DNA of 34,132 bases from a virus, in the IMG/VR virus record IMGVR_UViG_3300012954_000032, positions 1 through 34,132 of that record; one strand, 5' to 3'. Shown here in pieces: positions 24,113 to 33,100 of this stretch. The notes beneath the pieces are model-generated. The model searched no databases. It was given only the letters and a program-made list of their open reading frames with translations, and was not told the origin of the DNA. A program made the translations under genes and the position numbers. Each line of letters begins with the position of its first letter. Position 1 is the stretch's first letter.

Positions 24113-27100
24113 TTAGTCAATTGTAAATGGTACGATTTCCGCAGCATTGACAATGCTAGTCGATCCATTATACACTGTACAACCAGTAAATGAAGTTGCA
24201 GTTTTTCCAGTGTATTGAATGACTCCAAAGTTAGATGGACCACTAACAGCAGCATGGAATAAGTATCCTGCACTTGGGAAATATGTAGTATCAGGAACAA
24301 CAATTGCTCCTCCAATAGATCCCTGTGAAGAACTAGTTGTCACTGGATTTTGCTGAGATGGTTTGTCTAGGTTAAAATAGTCACCTGCCTTAGTATAACT
24401 AGATTCTGATCTATCAGCAAAGTCTCCAACTGTAAGTGATGGATAGTATAGATCTAATTCATATAGAGAAATACCAGATACATTAGCAAATCCATCATCC
24501 ATTAGAATGTCAAAAGTCTTAATTCTATGTCCAACATTAGTAACTTCATAAGTTCCAATGTACTCAGAGAGTAAACTAAACTTTTTGTTACGAGCGTAGA
24601 TTTCTGTTGTATCTCTCTTGACAACTGGATATCCCTGTAGGGGAACTTCAATCAGATCGACAAGATTTCCATTTCTTTGCTGTAGAGGATCAACAATAAA
24701 TGCCGTCTCTTGGTATCTGTCAACAACACCAGATCCAGGTGGAATCAACTCAAATTGCTTGCTAACCTTACTGACATCCATATCGGGGATTGGTGTCAAT
24801 ACTTGGAATTGTCTTTGCTTCTCTACTGGTCTTCCTTCTGCAACACCAATTGATAGTGTGACAATTTCAGAATCGGAAGTAATAGATGTAGCACCACCAA
24901 ATACAACAGATACTGGATCTGGAATCTGTCTGAGATATGTTCCCGCTGCCCAAGTTTTAGCAGTCGTTCCTTTTTGACCTCTATGGATATAAATGAAACG
25001 ATCAAACATCGTATCTTCATAACGAATAATTTCATCACCAACTAACAGGTATCCCTGTGGTGTGAATCTTGGCATTGCATTTTCACTAATAAAGACAACC
25101 AGATCAGTTACGTCTAGTTCAATATCCAACAGTGCGCCAACTTCAAAGTAATTGATGTTAGACAATGCAGTATTGTTAATTACTCCAGTAACTTCTGTAG
25201 TAATAACTCTGCTTGTATTGGTGATAGAATTGAGAGAAGCAATATCTTGAATCTGTGCATTTAGAACAGATACAGAGTCTTGTGGTCTCAACGCACCACC
25301 TACACCTTCAATCTCAACTGGTTCTGGTTCGATGTACACAATCTGAGCACCGCCAGGTTGCTCAGAATCAATTGGCATATCAGGTCCATTGCCAATGAAA
25401 GTAGAGGATGGCAATCCAGTCTGACCTGTTTGAATCTCTGCTCTAATCTTACGAGAAACATCTGCTGGACTGGATAGATCTACAGAAGAGAACGAGAATG
25501 CATCGACAAGTCTGTTACCAAGAATATCAATAGTTGATGTTGCAGTCATTCCAGCGGACTGGATAAATGGATTGATACCTACATTGATTACAGATACTCC
25601 AATACCTCTTTCGCTTAAAGTATCATATCTTCTTGCAACAATAACTTTTGGTGCTGTAGTATATCCACTGCCACCATCAATCAAGTCTACACTGATTACT
25701 TGACCTTTGCTTACTAAAACATTAGCTTTAGCACCGCCACCTTCTCCATTTTCAGGAATAAAATGTAGAACTGGTGGTGTATAATATTGATATGCTGTTG
25801 GTTGTGTAAGTGGTTCGTAACTACGTTGGTTCCATGTAAGTGAAGTAACAGAACCATTTTCGATAGTTGCAACTACCGAGAGACCTTCTCCACGAGTAGT
25901 GCCACTATAAGCACTTACTTCTACAGTTCCAAACAAAGAATTGTTTACAGGTTCCTGTAATCTTTGTTCTATACTTGTAGTAATAGTAGGTAACTTTTTA
26001 ATTTTTCTGAACTTGTCTTCTCCCTCAACACGGAGTCTATCGTCATCTGCAAGACTTACAAAAGGTTGTTTGTATGTTTTACCCCAAGCAGTGTTTTTCC
26101 ATGGAGAATTAAGAGTATCCGACAATCTCATACGACCTTCACTATCGAGGGTATATGTAACAGTAGATCCTGTTGTGTCTAGAGATACTGTTGTGGATAC
26201 ATCATAGTGACCCTTAACTACAAATACAACATCTGTTCCCTGTAAAAGTTCTACTTTAGAACCATATACTTCTAAGTTCAGAGTGTTTCCATTCAATTCA
26301 TAGTTTAGAATTTCACCAATGACATTTTTAGTTCCATTTGGTCTTACCTGATATGCGTGGATAGGTAGACCTTGATAAATGTTCATCCATCCACTACGAT
26401 CAAATACAAAGGTATTTGCTCCAGCAGTTGTATTAAGACTGACATCTGCAGTTGCAAAATATGTGTCTGGATTAAAGTTGTAGATGTTTAGAATTTGACC
26501 AATATCTCTTCCATAGAGATATCTCATATCAATTTTTGTCTCTTTGGAAATAGGTGCAGTAAATGTAATATTGGGACCAGAAACTGTATAACTATTCAAC
26601 TGACCTTCTTTCTGTAAAACACCATCTAAGAAAACATACAAGTATGCAGAATCATCAATGGATTGAACAGTGCCATCTTCTACATCCAAAATAATGAAAG
26701 GACCAGATCTACTGCCATCAACCAAATCAGGTTGAATCTTCAATCTCTTATAGTTACCAACACCCATGCCGATAACTTTTTCTACCGCAGTTGGTTCTCC
26801 AATTGTCTTTGCACCAAAGTCTTGATCCCAAATAGGAGCAACATCAAACTTGAGTAAGTTTGGAATTACAGATCTATCAATAACGTAAGAATCTTCTAGT
26901 GGGAAAGTTTCTGTATACTTTGGTCTTTGTAGAACAGCATTTAGAGTCAAGAAAAGATCTTCATCTTCTTCTAGATTAACTACACTATTGTCATCCCAAT
27001 AGAGTTCAAATTCCTTGGTTTCTCCGTCAACGTAATCTGGTAAAGACTTAGTTACTGGATCTCCTTCGAGAATATCTTTAATGTTTCCATATAAAGAATC

Positions 27101-30100
27101 AAGTGCTGCAACTACATCTACACACTCAGTGTATGGTGGTGCTGATAATCCAGTGTCAGGAAGAATATTGTTATTAGAATAAGTTAGAGATGATGTATAG
27201 TTTCCTCTTCTGTTTAGATTTTCTTTTGTTGGAACAACTAGTCCTCTTCCATCAGTCAAAATAGTATCTACGATACTGTGGTAAGTATTAAGAGCACTTT
27301 CAACTTCTGCACAAGTAGGAGTAATAGAATCTACTAAGACATTAGGATCTGTTGTAGGCAATTGATTTCTCATTGCCTGAATCATTAGATTCTTAGCATA
27401 TTCATATGTTGCTTCTGTAGAAACAGCAGATAGAATAAATTTATATTCTTCTTTATCGGGATAACTTGCTTTATCCCAATAACTTTGCATATCTTCTACA
27501 ATCTTATAGTTTCCTCCATATCTTAAATGATACGCATAATTATCAATTAAAATACCAAGTCTTTCCGTCAACGATGTGGTAAGTTGACCTGCCCATGTGA
27601 GAGATGGATATGTAGTCTGTGCCCAAGTTACAGAAGTGGAAACAATATATGTTTTATTTGCAAGAATTAAACTTCCTGCATCATAGAATGTTCCGTTATT
27701 GAGATTACTTAAAGAGAATGTGGCAACATCAGTTCCAGAGAAAGCAGTAGGAACAGTTACCGTAACTCCTGGTGGAACTGCGTATGAGTTTCCTGGGGCA
27801 ACGGATCCTTGTGATGTTGGAACAACATAATTTGTAGATTGAGTTCCAGAAAGATCAGTATTTCCAGCAGGTGCTCCACCGCCACCACCAGAATTTGCAA
27901 GAGCAAAATTACTTACAGTAATTTGAGTATCGCTATCGATAGATACAATCTTGGTATCTGATGCAAATGATCTACCAGAACTTACATTCATTCCAGCAAC
28001 TAGATTTTTTGTGCTGGGCAATGTAATAGTTTTAGTTCCTTGAATATAATTGACATTATTTTCAACTACATCCCAATTTCTAACAGCAAGTCTTGCCAAT
28101 CTAGTAACAAATTCAAAAATACCAGAAGATTCTGTTTTATAGTTACTGATGTGTAGATAATCAGATGATCCAGAGTTTAGAATGTTTGTATAATCAACTG
28201 CTTTGATGTTTCCACCAAAACGTAAATCGTGATTTAATGCATCAACAATAGATTTGATGTCATTTTCATAGTTACTTTGTTTTACATTCCAATTCAAACT
28301 TGGATATTTGTCTCTGCCATATCCGATTGCTTCTTCAGTGATAAACTGTTTGTTTCTTTCAATTTGATTGGCAGCATCAATCCATGTTCCACCACGCTGG
28401 AAAATATTTCTAAGTTTTCTGAGATATCTTGTGTTATACTGAGAATCCTTGAACGCAAAATATTTTCCATAGAAAATAGTACCACCATATTCTGTTGTTT
28501 CTCCAGAAGATCCTGTTAACTTAGTATTATCACCAAGTGGAGGTTTTGAGAATACAACGCTATTGCCAGAAACAGTATATGCTACCTCTGGTTCTTGTAA
28601 AACACCATTGAGAGTTATAATAAGATTTTTAGTGCCTACAGGAGTAAATGCAGCATCTGGTTGTACAGTTCTAAACTGGAATGTTGTCGATCCTTGCAAC
28701 CTCCCATCATTATCATAATATCCATCAAATGGATTTTTTGTCCACCATGGTTTAGCATCAGCAGGATTTGGTGGATTGGTAGTTGCATCATAGAATCCTA
28801 GTGTGGTATTGTAGATTCTAAACTCGAATGCATTAGTTTCGTTGAAATTAAATTCAGAAACAGCAACGGATCCTTGACCTTTTCTGATTCTAGTATTCTC
28901 AACTTTCTGAACTGTTTGTGTTACTGTTCTTCTTGTATTTTCAACAGTGATTTTATTCTTCGCTGGATCCCACAGTTGTACTACAGTAAAGTGAGATGCC
29001 TTTGGCATTTCTACAGGCATCTCGGTGCTTGCAGAAGTTTCTACATCTACTTGTCCAAATAATTTAAATCCAGCAGGGTGTGTTGTAGACTTAATTAAGT
29101 CTCTCCATTCCTCAATAGAAGTTTTAGATTTAACAACGTAAGAGTAATCTTGATAGAAGAAACTATCTGTTAGTCTTTGATTAGAAACACCAAGTTTACC
29201 TCTATCTGAAGTATAGTATCCTAGATTATCATAGAAACTTCTAAGATCAGCAGCAAAACCTGTTACAAATACTTTGTCAATAGTTCCAGATGCTTTGGAT
29301 ACTTTACCTTGGATAGTTTGATTTTCTCTAATGATACCAGTAATTTTCTTAACTTTTAGTAAGTTAGATCCTTTTCTCCACTCACTAACAATACCAGACA
29401 TTACCTCTACATTATTAATAACTTGGACTACATTTTCTCCAAGTAAAAACTCACCAGTGTAATTTGTTAGTGCAAATACATGATTGGATGTAATATCAGA
29501 AGATACTGTTTTATCTAAATGGTATGCACCACCGTTTTGTGTAATTGTAACACTTCTAGGTACACCAATGTCACCTTCTGCCTGTAAATTGACATCACTT
29601 TCAACAATCTCAATATCAGGTGCAAAAGTATATCCTCTACCAGCATTTTTAACAGTAATGGAGAAAATCTCTCCATTTCTAATAACAATGGTGAACTCTG
29701 CATCAACACCATCACCATTCGTAATTACAACTTTTGGATTTACATAATTAGATCCTTTTTTGTCAATTTTTACACCAGTGATTACTTTTGATGTCAAATC
29801 ATAGAGTGCAGTTGCAGATGCTCTATAATTTTCTGTTGGATCAACTCCAACAATAATAGGTGGTTTTTTGTAATTCAATCCCGAATTTGTTACTGAGACT
29901 TTATGGATACTACCAACTGCAAACTGTCCTGTTGTAGTATAAGTAATTGTTCCAGATCCATCCCACAATGGAGTTGATGGGATTTGATAAACAAATCTAT
30001 TTGGAGTAACATAAGTAACAGTTTTTACACCTTGTAATGGATCTGCTACTAAGTTGAAAAACTTCCCTTCAGAATCTACAACATTCTTCTGATCAAAGTA

Positions 30101-33100
30101 ATAGAATTTAGAGAAGTCAGTTTTACGTTTTTGCTGATAGTTATTTGAGGCAGTTCTTGGTCCAAACCCAAACTTAACATCTGTAAAAGATCCAGCAGAT
30201 CCTGGTAAAATAGTGGATTCGTTTTTCTCTGCAGTAACCAAGTTGTAGTTAATACTTGGACTAATGTCAAAATATGTTCCACTCAATGAAGAGTGTGAAG
30301 TATCAAACACATACTTATAATCTTCTTGTAAATCCAATTCTGGATTGACAACAAAGTTAGTATTGTCTTCAGAAAATTCAAATTTATATACTAATTCGGT
30401 AACAGAATTGATGCCAACACTTCTAGCAGGTGTGCTATTATCAAAGAAATTAGATGAAAGAATTACTTCATCAGCATTCTGCTTTGTTGTAGAATAATCA
30501 TATGAGATAACAACTTTTTGAGTTTCTGGATCATAAGATACAATAGTACCAGTAGTGCTTGTAGAGAATACTGTACGATTATCAGTAAAATTATATCTAC
30601 CAGACTTAAGTGTAACTTTTTGACCATCAAAATGATCAATAGCACTGGTTCCATTTTGTGCTCTATCTACAGTAAATGTGCTACCATTGATAGATACAAT
30701 TTTTAAATCTTCTTCCCCAATAGTAACAATATCGTTTACAGCATAATCCAAAGGATCATCTACTGTTAATGATGTTGAACTATCAGCGAAACCAACATGT
30801 CCGATATAAATTGTAAATCTTGATGTGGACTGTGATGCACCAGATCTTACTAAGTCTGCATCAGCAACAGATAATAAGTCACCTCTTTGATACCCAGATC
30901 CAGAATTTTGAATTTGGATACCAGAAACTAAACCTGCAGAAGATACAGTAACTGTAGCAGTGGCACCAGTTCCCGATCCACCAGTAAGATTAATATTAGT
31001 GTAAGTACCAGCAGTGTAATCAGCTCCACCATTAAGAATTTCATAGCGACCAATTCCAGTATCATTAATGGTTGTCTCCTTAGTTGGAGTAACCAGGGTA
31101 ATTTCCTGGTACAACCTCTTCCTTAAATAATAGGTCTTAGTCTTTGTTGAATCATCTGGATTGATATCAATTGTTACTTTGTCACCAATTCCTAATCCAT
31201 GATTCGATCCTGTTTCGATTAAAGCAACACTCTGATCAACAATGAATGGTTCCAGTCCTTTACTCAATGGAGTATTGCTAACAATTTTAGATCCAGTAGT
31301 ATCAAAGAGGTTGCTGGACTGTAGGAAATAATCGTCATAATCATAGTTTGTCGCTTCCCAGTCACCACTGATAACCTTAATCTTAACTAGGTTTTGACCA
31401 CTGGTAGTCTCTAGAACTTCTCCAAAAGCAATAGATGGATCAACACCATTTGTTAGTTCTAGTGTTACACCAGCACGATAAGAACTCTCTGTGTCTAGAA
31501 GTAGACTGAATGTTTCAATTGCAGAAGCAAAAGTTCCTGTTTGATCGAATGTTCCTTGGACATTTTTCAAAACAATTACATTATCATTTGCAACTGTTCC
31601 GACAATTGTTCCTTGTGCGTTAGATGATGGTTGTCTTAGAACATCATCAACAAACAAATACGCATTCTGAATGGTTGTTAGTTGTACAACTTTATTTTCT
31701 TTCGATTGTAAGTAGTTTACAGATTTTCCATTAATAGAAGATACAATTGCTTCTGCTTCTACACCATCAGTTCCTCTATTGTCAAAATAGATTTTTGAAT
31801 TTTTGGAGAAGTTAGTAGAAGAACTAATAACATTTACGTTATCTACATTTCCAGGACTTACATCAGAAATAGACGCAATAAGACCTTCGCCATTTCTAGA
31901 CATGCCTGGGATGTAATATCTTTTTGCATCCTTGGGAATATCGTTTTGATTGATGTCTGAATTATAGTTACTATCTACTGGTAGAGAATAATAATTTTCT
32001 CCTATAAAGTATGGGTATTGCGGTACTTGATTGCTATCAATAGTAATGAAATAAGCATAAGTTCCTTTCGGAAAGTCTGGGGTAATACAAAATCTTCCAT
32101 TGTTTTCGTCTAGTGTTCCACTCTTGTGTGTATAAGTGTAATCATTAGTAAACGAACCCAGAGAGTATTCTCCAGTAGATGGACCGTCATTTCTATTTCC
32201 ATTTAAAGCATAACTAGAAGTCATTCTCACAATTGGAGAAAATGTGTCTAGAGGGTTCTCATGGGCAAATGGACCATAAATTGGATTTCCGTCATAAGCA
32301 AATCCGATAATAGGTGAGTGAACCTTGGTAGAAGGTTCTGTTCCTGCACTATTGATATTATCGTTTAGTGCAACCCTCAATGATTGAGGATTTCCAACAT
32401 GTCCATAACCATACTCTAATACATTATTATAATTTTCAAAAAGAAATCCGTTGTTTGGATCTAACTTACTTTGTAATTTTTTAAATCTATTGAGATTCCA
32501 TTCCGTAAGAGATGGAATAGCAGTAGCACCACTTCCAACAGGAATGATATCTACTTTTACTGTGTCTTGCTGGTAAAAATTACCTTCAGTAAGTTGGTTA
32601 AATCCTGTGAGTTGACCTTCTGGATTTACTACCGCTTCATAATCAGCAAATCTGCCTTTGCCAGATGTATCTGTAATTCTTACAACTGGTGGAGTTGAAT
32701 AAAATTCTCCAGGGTTATCAATAACAAGACTTGTTACTTTTCCTCGTGTGACGATGGCACGCACATCTGCACGCCTGCCTGTGGTAACAGTAATGACAGG
32801 AGTTCTTGTAAATACGTCATTAGTATCAACTACAATACTTTCCACAACCTGACCAGCAAGAATTGCTCTTGCTTTATTTGCAACTCCGTCTACGAGAACA
32901 AAAGGTGGTGATACATATCCAGATCCTCTAGTGTCTACAGCAATCTTTTCTAACTTACCATATCTTACACTGTCGAGATCTTTGTGACTATAAATGGGAA
33001 CGCCATTTACAAGAATGCCAGTATCTCTTTTTGGTGTCTTGTAAACTTCAGTTGTTCTAGTCGCGACTTTTCTGATAAGTCTTAGTAACTTCTGATCTTG

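Noticed and set aside
24618-24977. A 119-aa plus-strand frame opposite the gp7-like gene
   Set aside because: Shadow of the coding strand; the product resembles no protein I recognise and has no upstream signals.
31097-31113. Short hairpin with CCAGG and CCTGG arms as a possible terminator
   Set aside because: Only five pairs, inside a long coding frame, and no T run follows on either strand.
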